Below are positions 10,796 to 19,762 of a DNA stretch of 64,000 nucleotides, in pieces. The stretch spans positions 310,001 to 374,000 of the forward strand of contig NZ_WMEA01000004.1 of the NCBI RefSeq assembly GCF_021735925.1, given 5' to 3'. Position numbers and translations under genes: made by a program. Every line of letters starts with the position of its first letter. Position 1 is the first letter of the stretch. The DNA comes from Loktanella sp. M215 (lineage in GTDB: Bacteria; Pseudomonadota; Alphaproteobacteria; Rhodobacterales; Rhodobacteraceae). Under the pieces are notes generated by a model, which was not told the origin of the DNA, did not search any database, and saw only the letters and a list, made by a program, of their open reading frames with translations.

Positions 10796-11165
10796 GGACG
10801 AGTCCGCCCGGAAACGGGTGTCAGGCCGCAAGAGCGGCATTGAGAGCATGACTTAGACCGCTTTCGCCTCCGAAAGGCGCCCCCAAAAGCGCTCAGGCGG
10901 CAGCCTCAGCGCAGCTGGGAACGTTGATCAGACGTTCCTATGCAGTGTCTTCGCTTCTGGTGCGTGATCCAACTAGCAGTGGCAATCGTGTGGCACGCAA
11001 ATGTGGCTATGATCGGCCATTCATTAAGATATAGAGAGAGGAGCGAGTTGCTGGATTGCTTCGGAAAGAAACCGAAGAAATTGTCCATTTCACTTGACCC
11101 TGCATCTTATTGAATGGCAACAGCGGCACACCGCATTGGAACGACAATGAAACAAGGGAAAGAAA
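10796..11165. other. IS5 end remnant and upstream region of the H-NS gene
   Basis: The inverted repeat GGAACGT (10918-10924) / ACGTTCC (10932-10938) sits where the right end of the IS5-type element would be. The rest (about 10940-11165) is the presumed promoter region of the H-NS-like gene: TTGACC lies near 11094 and AAGGGAAAG just before the ATG at 11166. No coding frame is convincing. Confidence 0.4.
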
Positions 11166-11486
11166 ATGGCAGACATCGATCTGGACAACATGACGCTGGA
11201 CGAGCTCAAAAAGCTCCAAAAAAGTGTGAACAAGGCCGTCGACGGGTACCAAGACAAGCAGCGTAAAGAGGCACTTGCCGCAGCTGATGCCGCTGCACGT
11301 GAAAAGGGGTTTACCCTGTCGGAGCTGACCGGTGGACAGGTCAAGAAGACCAAAGCCGTTTCGCCGCCGAAGTACCGTCATCCTGAAAATCCCGAGCAGA
11401 CCTGGACCGGCCGCGGTCGTCAGCCGGACTGGATGAAAGACGCGTTGGAAAACGGTCAGTCCAAAGAAGAATTCCTGATCGTTTAA
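11166..11486 (+). CDS. H-NS-family nucleoid-associated protein
   Basis: A 106-residue H-NS histone-like protein (HvrA/Bv3F type). The N-terminal helical part (about 1-50, DNMTLDELKKLQKSVNKAVD) is the oligomerisation region. The C-terminal motif YRHPENPEQTWTGRGRQPDW (about 68-88) is the DNA-binding loop that enters AT-rich minor grooves. Such proteins silence horizontally acquired DNA, which fits its place beside a mobile-element scar. AAGGGAAAG precedes the ATG. It overlaps the convergent SRAP remnant by 4 bases. Confidence 0.88.
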   Translation: MADIDLDNMTLDELKKLQKSVNKAVDGYQDKQRKEALAAADAAAREKGFTLSELTGGQVKKTKAVSPPKYRHPENPEQTWTGRGRQPDWMKDALENGQSKEEFLIV

Positions 11487-11947
11487 TCTGCCAGAGGAAC
11501 TGTCGGTCCGGCGGCCGTCATGCCGCCGTGGTCAGATTTCAGCGCCTCTACGCTCTGATGGACCACCATACGCTCGACCGGAAAAGGTTTGATCAGCGCA
11601 AAGGCCCCGTCCGGCGTGCCGGTCAGGCTCTGCGTGTAGTCCGCGGGGGCGAAGATCATCGGCATCCGGTCTGGGTGGGTGTCCTTCACCAAAGCATTCG
11701 GTGTTGTCGTGACCATTGAGCTGGTCACCATCTCGCACAGATCGCCACCACCGTAGTTCCCATTGTAGGACCGCCAGTCGCCTGTCAGGGCAAATGGTGG
11801 CTGCTTATTTTGGCCCGCTATATTAAACCAGACGTATGTCGCGGGGTTGTGGCCCTCCGCCTCACGGAAGATCGTTTCTGGGCACAGAGAGCGTCGATCT
11901 CTGAAGTGTTCGGCATTCCTTGGAAAGAATATGATGCGTTCTGCGCT
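11483..11947 (-). pseudogene. SOS-response-associated peptidase (SRAP/YedK-like), 5'-truncated
   Basis: The frame is open from the codon after a TAA at 11948-11950 to the stop at 11483. It reads RDRRSLCPETIFREAEGH, then QPPFALTGDWRSYNG, SSMVTTTPNALVKDTHPDRMP and VVHQSVEALKSDHGG. These match the second half of SRAP proteins, which bind DNA-protein crosslinks at abasic sites. The His of HPDRMP is the conserved catalytic-region His. The N-terminal Cys2 segment is absent and no in-frame ATG lies upstream, so the gene is broken or starts from the internal ATG at 11731. Confidence 0.55.
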
Positions 11948-11958
11948 TTAGGTAATGC

Positions 11959-12645
11959 TCATCTGACGTGGTCGGAAATCTGGACCGTTGTAAAAAGATC
12001 ATCTTTCGTTCTGGACGGATTTTGAGCCGTGGAACGGATCTCTGGCCGCCAAGTTCCGATCGCGAAAACCAGCGACACGGCAAAGCCCATCTCAAGAATT
12101 TCCTCGATTGCGACAAAGACGCTGCCGTAGAACGGATTGAGATAAAGACCAAGTGCTGCCGCTTTGCGTGGGGCTCCGTCAAGAATGACACCACCCACTG
12201 CCATCAGCAATCCGACCGCAATGGACCAGGCCCAGCCCGTCCGCCGGTTCAGCCCATACCAAAATGATGGAAGTGCTAACAGCAAAAAGCGTAAAACGAC
12301 GCCGAGCACAGCCAGCATCGCTCCGGCAGAGACTGCCTTTTGCCACATTGGAGCCACGCTGCTAAATATTGCGGTCTGCAAAATCCCGGGCTCAAAAAAG
12401 CTGTTATGAATATCGAGTTCACGTAGACAAAACAGGACCAAAATCATTGGAACTGGCCACCATATCGATAGGTCGTCCAAGCCGAATCGCCATGCCGAAA
12501 AGACGGCCGCCAGCGCAAATGCGCCCAAGCCTGCCAATTCCACGCCCCCCTTTTCTGACGTAAGGGTTGGAATCCATCCAATTGACAGCGTTGAGATGAT
12601 AAGACCGCAGCAGATGGCAGTCAGTGTCCACGTAGAGATTCTCAT
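11959..12645 (-). CDS. Hypothetical multi-pass membrane protein
   Basis: I do not recognise the family. The start at 12645 (MRISTWTLTAICCGLIIST) is preferred over an upstream in-frame ATG at 12711 because AAGGA lies 13 bases before it and the protein then begins directly with a membrane segment. The 228-residue product has about six or seven hydrophobic helices (around 8-28, 38-58, 65-80, 105-130, 142-162, 180-200), short loops and a polar C-tail. No catalytic motif is visible. It stands alone, between the SRAP remnant and small ORFs. Confidence 0.6.
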   Translation of the reverse strand: MRISTWTLTAICCGLIISTLSIGWIPTLTSEKGGVELAGLGAFALAAVFSAWRFGLDDLSIWWPVPMILVLFCLRELDIHNSFFEPGILQTAIFSSVAPMWQKAVSAGAMLAVLGVVLRFLLLALPSFWYGLNRRTGWAWSIAVGLLMAVGGVILDGAPRKAAALGLYLNPFYGSVFVAIEEILEMGFAVSLVFAIGTWRPEIRSTAQNPSRTKDDLFTTVQISDHVR

Positions 12646-12794
12646 CGGTTCAATGATTTCCTTATAATTGGTCAGGTGCGGAACGCTCAAAAGCCCTGGG
12701 GCGGACGCCACACAGAGTCACCAATCAAACCACGCATCGTATGCTTTCCGTCCGTCCCGGCAAATCCAGAAACGTGAAAATGGGGAGGCTTCCT

Positions 12795-13124
12795 TCAAAG
12801 GTTCACCTTTTCCAACGCGCTCGCGATGGCGTCATACGACGGATGGCTGTGGTGTCGCGCTAAGCGCCGGTAGTACCGCCGTTGTTGCCGAAGAGACGAT
12901 AAGGGGTAGGCGCGACTTGAGCCGCGCGGGAAGTGCAGCCAGAAATGATCGCCAGACACGGAGACGTCGACGACCAGAACATTGGCGGTTTCAACTGTCT
13001 GCACGTGGTCACGAGGCATCGGCAATCCGGGGCTGAGTATTGAGGAAAAGGCCAATACCCCAATGAGAGACAGCATTGGTAGAAAGACCCATGGCAGTGC
13101 GTGTCGCCGTGGTCGTGGCCGCAT
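12795..13124 (-). CDS. Small basic protein with DHF-LHF motif, copy 1
   Basis: A 109-residue protein: a basic N-terminus, one membrane segment (ALPWVFLPMLSLIGVLAFSS, about 9-28), then a C-terminal domain with DHFWLHFPRG, AYPLSSLRQQRRYYRRLA and HPSYDAIASALEK. The same domain occurs again at 24698-24916 with about 32 of 48 residues identical by eye. The function is unknown; the F-x-L-H-F-x-x-G opening is faintly like DUF2442 proteins. It overlaps the preceding small ORF by 116 bases. The recurrence of the domain is the main support that it is real. Confidence 0.6.
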   Translation of the reverse strand: MRPRPRRHALPWVFLPMLSLIGVLAFSSILSPGLPMPRDHVQTVETANVLVVDVSVSGDHFWLHFPRGSSRAYPLSSLRQQRRYYRRLARHHSHPSYDAIASALEKVNL

Positions 13125-13308
13125 TCACACCTTGCGGTCGTTTGCCATCAGCCGAACTTTTCGACGTCGCGAAAGTCCCCGAGATGTCAGCGGTCGTGGC
13201 TGGCTCCCCCGCCGAAGCCGCGCCTGCAAGGCAGACCACGACTGCGATCAGGCCGAGCAGAGCGCCCTTGCACAGGCAATTTTCGCGCGTCGGGTCTGAC
13301 TTGCTCAT
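13009..13308 (-). CDS. Possible small exported protein coupled to the RND operon
   Basis: A 99-residue ORF whose ATG overlaps the stop of the RND permease gene (ATGA), which favours translation. The N-terminus (CLCKGALLGLIAVVVCLAGAASA) looks like a signal peptide or membrane anchor; the rest is low-complexity Ala/Thr/Ser. Its last 38 codons overlap copy 1 of the DHF-LHF protein in another frame, so one of the two frames may be wrong or the true gene may end earlier. No family recognised. Confidence 0.35.
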   Translation of the reverse strand: MSKSDPTRENCLCKGALLGLIAVVVCLAGAASAGEPATTADISGTFATSKSSADGKRPQGVNAATTTATRTAMGLSTNAVSHWGIGLFLNTQPRIADAS

Positions 13309-16300
13309 TTTGCCTCCTCCGGCACGGGCTGGTTGGCGCCGAACGTATTGACCAGCATGCCACGGGCTTTTGTCTTGAGGCTGTCGATCACGCTGAACAA
13401 CGACGGCACGAACAGGAGAGACAGGACAGTGGAGAGGAGCAGGCCCCCAATTACCGCGACCGCCATGGGAGCCCGAAACTCACCGCCTGTCCCGACCGCA
13501 AGGGCCGAGGGGACCATGCCTGCCGTCATGGCGATGGTCGTCATGATGATGGGGCGGGCGCGTTTGTGGCAGGCGTCGAGCATGGCAGCTGCCTTGTCGA
13601 CGCCGCCGGACATGGCTTCCAAGGCGAACTCTACCAGCATGATAGCGTTCTTGGTCACGATCCCCATCAGCATCAGGAAGCCAATGATGACCGACAGGCC
13701 AATACCGGAGCCATAGATGTAGAGTGCGAAGATCGCGCCGCCGATGGCGAGGGGAAGTGACAGCAGGATGGTGATCGGGGTGACAAAGCTGGAGAACAGC
13801 AGCACCAGCACGACATAGACCAGCAGGATGCCCGCCCCCATCGCGATGGCGAACTGGCCGAAGATGTCGCCCATGACTTCGGCGTCGCCGGCGCTCTGGA
13901 TCTCGGTGCCTTCCGGCATGTCCGTCGCAATCGGGAGGGTATCGATAGCTGCCGTTGCCTGACCCAGAAGGGCCCCACCTGACAGGTCTGCTTCTACGGA
14001 CGTGCGGAACTGCCGGTCGTAGCGTTCGATCGAGCTCGCACCCGTCGACAGCGCCACGTCAGCGACGGCTCCCAGCGGGACCGGTGCGCCGGTCGTGCTC
14101 GGGACGCGCAATCCGCCCATCAGTGTCAGGTCGTTGCGCACGTCTTCGGCCAGCCGGACCAGAATCGGCACCTGACGGGTGCCTGTGTTGAACTGGGCGA
14201 CGTTTGCCCCGCTGTCGCCGATGGTCGCGATGCGGATCGTGTTTGCGAGTGCTGCGGCGGTGACACCCATTTCAGCGGCCAACTCGGACTTCGGAGTGAT
14301 CTGAATTTCCGGCCGGGTCAGCGATGATGTGGTCGATGCGCCTGAGACTTCAGGCAGGCCATTCATCGCTGTCGCAAATTGCTTGGCCGCAGCGGCTGCA
14401 GCCTCTTCGGTATCGCCAAGCACGCTCATCGCGATATCACGTCCACCACTTTCATTCAGAACCGTCAGGCGGACATCTGGAAAGTCTGTCAGCATCGCGT
14501 CGATCTGATCCTGAATGACAAAGGAGGTTCGCTCGCGATCGGCCTTCTGGCCGAGGTTCACCACGATGTTGGCTTTGGTGTCGGAATTGCCGTCCACGAA
14601 CACGTTCGTGACTTCAGGAATGTCGCGCACGATGGCGGTCACGGCCCGTGCCGCAGCGCGGGTCTCATCCATGCTGGATCCCGGTGGCAGCTCCAGCGAG
14701 ATGTTGGTGCGCCCGGTGTCCGCAGGCGGCACGAATTCCGTGGGGAGCAGTGTGGCGGAGAAAATCGAGCCTGCGAAGATGCCAACACCCAAAAGCAGCG
14801 TGATGGTGCGGTTGCGCAGGGTCCAGCGCAGGATCGCCATGTAGCTGCGCATGACGAAGCCGTCCTTTTCCTCTTCCTCCGGTGCTACGCCGTCGCGCAG
14901 GAAGTAAGCGGCCATCATCGGCGTGATCAGCCGCGCGACCAGCAGCGAGAACAGGACCGCTACGGCAACGGTTAGGCCGAACTGCTTGAAGAACTGCCCG
15001 GCGATGCCCGACATGAAGCTGACGGGTGCAAACACGGCGACGATGGTAAAGCTGATCGCGATCACGGTCGTGCCGATCTCCGAGGCAGCTTCCTCCGTCG
15101 CCTCGTAAGCCGGTTTGCCCATATGGATGTGTCTGACGATATTCTCGATCTCGACGATGGCGTCATCGACCAGAATGCCGGTCACAAGCGTGATCCCGAG
15201 CAGTGAGACAGTGTTCAGCGAAAATCCGAGATAGTTCATCACGATGAACGTCGGGATGATCGACAGCGGCAGGGCAACGGCGGTGATCAGTGTCGCACGC
15301 CAGTTCTTGAGGAAGATGAACACGACGATGATCGCAAGGGCCGCCCCTTCGTAAAGGGTGTCCATGGCCGAATGATAATTGCCTTCGGTATAGATCGTGG
15401 CGTCGTCGATCAGTGAGAACGTCACGCCGGGGTAGGCTGCCTCCAGACTGGCAATGACGTCCTTGGCATTGTCGCCGGCCACGAGGTCGCTCTTGCCCGT
15501 GGCGCGGAACACCCCGAAGGCCACGACGGGATTCCCGTCGAACATGGCAAAACTGGCGGCATCGGCAGATCCGTCACTGACCGTCCCCAGATCGTCGAGG
15601 CGCACTGTGCGACCGGATCCAAGCGTGATCGGCGTCGCGGCCAGCTCGTTCAGGGTGGCGACGGCCCCAAGGGCGCGAATGGAAAATTGCTGACCCGCAA
15701 GGTCGCCCTCGCCACCGCCCATATCGACGTTGACCTGGCGCAGTTGCGTATTCACGTCAGCTGCCGTCAAACCCAGCGCCAGCAGTCGGTTGGCATCGAG
15801 GTTGACCTCGATTGCCTGCTCGGCCCCGCCGATACGGGTGACCTTGCCCACGCCTTCGACGGCACTGATCTCGCGCGCGGCAACTTCATCGACAAAGTAG
15901 GAGAGTTCTTCGATGGATTTGGTGGTGTCACTGACGGCATAGGTCAGGATCGCCTGTCCCGTGACGTCAACGCGCTGGATTTGCGGCTCCATGGCACTGT
16001 CGGGCAGCTCGCCGCGCACGGACGCGACGGCGTCCTTGATATCGTTGAGGGCGCGGTCCGTATCGGTCTCGATCGCGAATTCAACCGTAATGCTGGCGGC
16101 ACCGTCAGTGGCCGTCGCGGTGACGTGCTTGACGCCGGAGACATCGGACACCGCACTTTCAATCGGACGGACAATCTGCGTCGAAATCTCGGAAGGTGCG
16201 GCCCCGGGCTGGCTCACACCGATGGAAACGATGGGAATATCGATGTTGGGCATCTGCGTGACCGGCAGCGAAAAGAAGCTGACCATGCCGACGATGCACA

Positions 16301-16361
16301 GGACGAGGAACAGGGCGAGGGACGGAACGGGGCGGCGAATGGCCCAGGTAGACATGTTCAT
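13305..16361 (-). CDS. RND efflux transporter, inner-membrane permease
   Basis: A 1018-residue HAE1-type (AcrB/MexB-like) proton-driven exporter. The first membrane helix follows MNMSTWAIRRPVPSLALFLV. The porter region spans about 40-330, a second set of helices starts near 335, and transmembrane helix 4 carries the paired acids of the proton relay in GILVDDAIVEIENIV. The second half repeats the layout. It is co-transcribed with its adaptor (ATGA overlap at 16358-16361) and divergent from a regulator and an outer-membrane lipoprotein, so all three pump parts are local. The substrate is unknown. Confidence 0.9.
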   Translation of the reverse strand: MNMSTWAIRRPVPSLALFLVLCIVGMVSFFSLPVTQMPNIDIPIVSIGVSQPGAAPSEISTQIVRPIESAVSDVSGVKHVTATATDGAASITVEFAIETDTDRALNDIKDAVASVRGELPDSAMEPQIQRVDVTGQAILTYAVSDTTKSIEELSYFVDEVAAREISAVEGVGKVTRIGGAEQAIEVNLDANRLLALGLTAADVNTQLRQVNVDMGGGEGDLAGQQFSIRALGAVATLNELAATPITLGSGRTVRLDDLGTVSDGSADAASFAMFDGNPVVAFGVFRATGKSDLVAGDNAKDVIASLEAAYPGVTFSLIDDATIYTEGNYHSAMDTLYEGAALAIIVVFIFLKNWRATLITAVALPLSIIPTFIVMNYLGFSLNTVSLLGITLVTGILVDDAIVEIENIVRHIHMGKPAYEATEEAASEIGTTVIAISFTIVAVFAPVSFMSGIAGQFFKQFGLTVAVAVLFSLLVARLITPMMAAYFLRDGVAPEEEEKDGFVMRSYMAILRWTLRNRTITLLLGVGIFAGSIFSATLLPTEFVPPADTGRTNISLELPPGSSMDETRAAARAVTAIVRDIPEVTNVFVDGNSDTKANIVVNLGQKADRERTSFVIQDQIDAMLTDFPDVRLTVLNESGGRDIAMSVLGDTEEAAAAAAKQFATAMNGLPEVSGASTTSSLTRPEIQITPKSELAAEMGVTAAALANTIRIATIGDSGANVAQFNTGTRQVPILVRLAEDVRNDLTLMGGLRVPSTTGAPVPLGAVADVALSTGASSIERYDRQFRTSVEADLSGGALLGQATAAIDTLPIATDMPEGTEIQSAGDAEVMGDIFGQFAIAMGAGILLVYVVLVLLFSSFVTPITILLSLPLAIGGAIFALYIYGSGIGLSVIIGFLMLMGIVTKNAIMLVEFALEAMSGGVDKAAAMLDACHKRARPIIMTTIAMTAGMVPSALAVGTGGEFRAPMAVAVIGGLLLSTVLSLLFVPSLFSVIDSLKTKARGMLVNTFGANQPVPEEAK

Positions 16362-17647
16362 TGGTCGGCACCTTTCGCAGCGGTTGCAGCAACGGCGTCA
16401 TCGGCATTCGGAGCCGCATCTGCAGGGGGGGCTTCGCGAGGCTCCGTGATCGGATTGACGATATCGCCATCCGCAAAGAAGGCCCCGGCCCGTGCAATGA
16501 CCATGTCTTCCGCCGCAAGACCTTCGACGATTTCCCGGTAATCCTTCCAGATCAGGCCTGCCGTGACCGGACGACGTTCGATGACGCCGTCAACTACCCG
16601 CAAGACGTAGGTGTCGCCACTGTCATTCAGCACGGCAGTGGTCGGAACGGTCATGCTGTCGCGGCGGGCGGTCTCAATGGTGCCGCTGGCGAACAGACCG
16701 GGCCGAAGGGCAGGGTCCGCTGCGACTTCGACGGTCACGATCGCCAACCGGTTCAGGCGATCGACGGTGGGGGAGATACGCAGGACGGATCCTGTGACGG
16801 TCCCGACGCTGGCAATATCCAGCTTCACCGGATCGCCGATCGAGACCGCACCCAGCGCGGATTCGATAATCTCGAGTTCGACATCGACGGCACCGTTCGC
16901 GATGATGCGGTAAATCGGCTCGCCCCCGGATGCGGCGATTGCGCCGATCTGGCCGTTGCGCGCTGATACGATGCCGTCCACGGGTGTGGTGATCGCTGCA
17001 TGATCGAGGTTCAGTAGGGCGAGGTCGAGTTGGGCCTGCGCCTGATCGCGCTGCGCCCTTGCGACGGCGAGCCCGTCGGTGGCTGACGCAAAGCCTGCGC
17101 GGGCCGTGTCGGCTGCGGCGGTTGCATCATCCAGATTGGCCTGTGTTCCGGCGCCGCGGTTCTTGAGCTGCTGGACGCGCGTCAGCTGACCTTCGGCTTG
17201 AGTCAAACCCGCCTGTGCAGTGTTGATCTGGCTTTCCGCCTGACGGATGCTTGCCTCGACGCGCGTGACTTCCGCCTGCGCCTGCATGACCTGCACATCC
17301 AGATTGCGGGTGGCCAACGTGGCCAGCACGTCACCGGCAGTCACGCTCTGACCGATTTGCGCGGTCAGCGTGTTGATCGTAAAGCCACTGACCTGCGGAT
17401 AGATCAGGACCTCTTCGCGCGCCACCAGCGTCCCGGACACCGGCACCTCGCCGATGACCTCGGCCATTGTTACCGGTGCGACAGTCACGGTGGGGACTTT
17501 CACTTCCGTGACAATATCCGCTGCGGCCGCTTCCGCGAAAACCGATGTGGCGAGTATCGACATGGCCATTGCGACCACGACCGGTGCTGCGCACAGGATC
17601 GTTGACAGTCCGGATTGCCCGCGCGGGGCCGTTCTCAAAAGCTGCAT
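16358..17647 (-). CDS. RND efflux periplasmic adaptor (membrane fusion protein)
   Basis: The adaptor links the RND permease to an outer-membrane channel. The 429-residue protein has a hydrophobic export/anchor segment (about 18-38), a barrel-sandwich/lipoyl half (LIYPQVSGFTINTLTAQIGQSVTAGDVLATL), a long coiled-coil hairpin rich in Gln/Ala (about 115-215, including QAEVTRVEASIRQAESQINT), the second lipoyl half (TTPVDGIVSARNGQIG) and beta-barrel domains. AGGAG precedes the ATG. It is the first gene of the pump operon, with the permease overlapping by 4 bases. Confidence 0.9.
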   Translation of the reverse strand: MQLLRTAPRGQSGLSTILCAAPVVVAMAMSILATSVFAEAAAADIVTEVKVPTVTVAPVTMAEVIGEVPVSGTLVAREEVLIYPQVSGFTINTLTAQIGQSVTAGDVLATLATRNLDVQVMQAQAEVTRVEASIRQAESQINTAQAGLTQAEGQLTRVQQLKNRGAGTQANLDDATAAADTARAGFASATDGLAVARAQRDQAQAQLDLALLNLDHAAITTPVDGIVSARNGQIGAIAASGGEPIYRIIANGAVDVELEIIESALGAVSIGDPVKLDIASVGTVTGSVLRISPTVDRLNRLAIVTVEVAADPALRPGLFASGTIETARRDSMTVPTTAVLNDSGDTYVLRVVDGVIERRPVTAGLIWKDYREIVEGLAAEDMVIARAGAFFADGDIVNPITEPREAPPADAAPNADDAVAATAAKGADQ

Positions 17648-17794
17648 TCTGTGTCTCCTGACGAGGCGGACCGGGGCATTCGGTCGATAGAGTCGGGTTG
17701 AGCTACATCGACTGGTTCAATCGGTCAACCTGTTTGTTTGGTATTGACTGAACGTTCCGAATTGTCTTATTGCGCTGGGTGAAAGGATATCATC
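17648..17794. promoter_or_regulatory. Divergent promoter/operator region of the RND pump and regulator genes
   Basis: On the plus strand TTGACT (17744-17749) and TATTGC (17768-17773) are spaced by 18 bases. The perfect palindrome GAACGTTC (17750-17757) lies between them, a natural site for the adjacent MarR/GbsR-like regulator. A looser dyad, GGTTcaatcggtcAACC, lies nearby at about 17714-17730 and could serve the pump promoter. Both calls are from sequence symmetry only. Confidence 0.45.
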
Positions 17795-18241
17795 ATGACC
17801 TGTGCACTGACCAAGACGCGCGAAAACTTCATCGAGATGATCGGGCTGAGCGTGCAGGACTTCGGTCTTCGGCGTGCATCGGGTCGCATCCTTGGTCTGA
17901 TGGTGTTCGATGGGGCGGAGATGTCGGCTCCGGCGCTGTCGGATGCATTGGGTATCAGCAAGGCCAGTGTGAACACGGGTTTGCAGGAGCTTCAGTCGCG
18001 CTCTGTCATTCGCAAAATATCACATCCCGCGGATCGCACGACCTACTATCAACTCCATCCGGATCCTTATGGCGACTTGATGCGTCAGGCCGCAGACCAG
18101 TCGCGCATGTCCGGAGAGGCCATCCTGCAAGCCCGGGAAGCCGTTCCTTCAACAGATACCGAGCGGCGCGATCGGCTCAGGTGTTTTGCGGGGTTTTATA
18201 CGAAAATCGCGGCGGCGCTGGATGCTGCCGGACATCACTGA
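17795..18241 (+). CDS. GbsR/MarR-family transcriptional regulator 1
   Basis: A 148-residue winged-helix regulator of the GbsR/MarR type. The N-terminal part (RENFIEMIGLSVQDFGLRRASGRILGLMVFDG) is the GbsR-like helical lead-in. The HTH is about residues 45-75 (PALSDALGISKASVNTGLQEL), then a wing with ISHPADRTTYYQL and a C-terminal dimer helix. It is divergent from the RND pump and lies 80 bases upstream of the NodT lipoprotein gene, so it likely represses both. It is a paralogue of the protein at 19763-20227. Confidence 0.82.
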   Translation: MTCALTKTRENFIEMIGLSVQDFGLRRASGRILGLMVFDGAEMSAPALSDALGISKASVNTGLQELQSRSVIRKISHPADRTTYYQLHPDPYGDLMRQAADQSRMSGEAILQAREAVPSTDTERRDRLRCFAGFYTKIAAALDAAGHH

Positions 18242-18321
18242 ACGGGCCGGAAGAGACCTGCCGTTTATAATCAAATTTTACCTCGCACCGCCGCAACGAT
18301 ATGCGTCGACCGGAGACCTTC

Positions 18322-19680
18322 ATGCTCAAATCATTCTTTCTCGGCAGCGCTGCTCTTGGTGTCCTTACCGCATGCGCCACGGTCGGGCCCGACTATGCCG
18401 CACCGCAGACGCCGCTTGCCGTGTCGTTCGCCGGAGGCGGCGTTGATGCGGGGGACGTGACGCAGGATGCGTGGTGGGAACGTCTTGACGACCGGCAGTT
18501 GAACGCTTTGATCGTGCGGGGCCTCGCGCAGAACATCGATATCGCGACGGCGCTGCAGCGTATCGTGACCGCTGAGGCGGGCCTGCGGCAAACAGGATCA
18601 GCCGCACAACTCTCCGGAGGCGTAGATGCACAAGTCCAGCGTGCGGGTGGAGACAACATACCCACCGCCACGGCTGAGAGGGCCACGTTCGGTGCCAGCT
18701 ATATCCTTGATCTGTTCGGCGGCGCACGACGTGGCGCACAGCAGGCGGCGGCCGGGGTCGAGGCGGCCGCGTTCGATGCGGGCACCGTCCGCCTGGCCTT
18801 CCTGTCTGAAATTACATCGAACTATATCGATGCCCGCTATTTCCAGCAGGCCCTGGCCCTGACGCGTCAGAATATCGGAAGCCGCCGCCGCACGCTGTCC
18901 TTGGTCAAAAGCCAGGTCGAGTTTGGGGTCGTCTCCGATCTCAACCTCGCGCAAGCGCAGGCGCAGGTGGACACGGCCATCGCGGCGCTCCCGCCCTTGG
19001 AAGCGGCGTTCGAGGCCAGCGTATTCGCAATCGCCACCCTGCTGGCGGAACCGGCCCAGCCTCTACTGACCATGATGCAGAAAGGTGCGGCGCAGCCTTA
19101 CCCCGGCAACGATGCAACGGCAGGGGTGCCGGCGAACCTGCTGCGGAACCGTCCTGACGTCCGCGCGGCCGAGCGCCGCTTTGCCGCCGCCGTAGCGGGT
19201 GTCGGTGTCGCTGAGGCCCAGCTTTACCCGTCCATCACGTTGTCCGGATCGGTCACGGCAGCGGATGCATCCGCATGGTCATTCGGTCCGGCTCTCTCTT
19301 TCCCCGTTCTCAATAAGAGATCTCTGCGTGCCAGTCGTGATGCCGCCATCAGCTCTGCCGCGACCGCACAACTGGACTGGCGTGCACAGGTCCTGACGGC
19401 CGTGCAGGACGTACAGACAGCCCAAAGCAACCTCTCGCGCAAGCGGCGCGAGATCGTGGCATTGCGGGCCGTTCAAGTCTCCAATGACCGGGTTTTGACG
19501 CTGAGCCGCAGCAGTTTCGATCTTGGTGAACTGAGCCTGCTTGATCTGCTTGACGCGGAACGTGCGGCGGATGCGTCGCGGACTTCGCTGGCCGCAGCCG
19601 TACGCGACGCGGCACAGTTCTGGACAGCCTTGATGGTGGCGACGGGACGCGGATGGGTCACGTCGCAACAGCCTTCCTGA
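18322..19680 (+). CDS. NodT-family outer-membrane efflux lipoprotein
   Basis: TolC-like outer-membrane channel, 452 residues, completing the RND pump encoded on the other strand. The start at 18322 is chosen because GGAGACC lies just upstream and the protein then begins with a lipoprotein signal whose lipobox is LTAC (Cys about residue 18). Two OEP repeats follow (about 60-240 and 260-440), with the usual LRQTGSAAQLSGGVDAQVQR and NRPDVRAAERRFAAAVAGVGVAEA segments. An in-frame ATG at 18301 would add seven residues before the signal. Confidence 0.88.
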   Translation: MLKSFFLGSAALGVLTACATVGPDYAAPQTPLAVSFAGGGVDAGDVTQDAWWERLDDRQLNALIVRGLAQNIDIATALQRIVTAEAGLRQTGSAAQLSGGVDAQVQRAGGDNIPTATAERATFGASYILDLFGGARRGAQQAAAGVEAAAFDAGTVRLAFLSEITSNYIDARYFQQALALTRQNIGSRRRTLSLVKSQVEFGVVSDLNLAQAQAQVDTAIAALPPLEAAFEASVFAIATLLAEPAQPLLTMMQKGAAQPYPGNDATAGVPANLLRNRPDVRAAERRFAAAVAGVGVAEAQLYPSITLSGSVTAADASAWSFGPALSFPVLNKRSLRASRDAAISSAATAQLDWRAQVLTAVQDVQTAQSNLSRKRREIVALRAVQVSNDRVLTLSRSSFDLGELSLLDLLDAERAADASRTSLAAAVRDAAQFWTALMVATGRGWVTSQQPS

Positions 19681-19762
19681 CGCATGACCTTGAAGTTCGG
19701 TCAGTCATGAACAAATTGTTGAAACAAGGCATCGATACTGAACTCATTCAAAAAGGCCCCCA

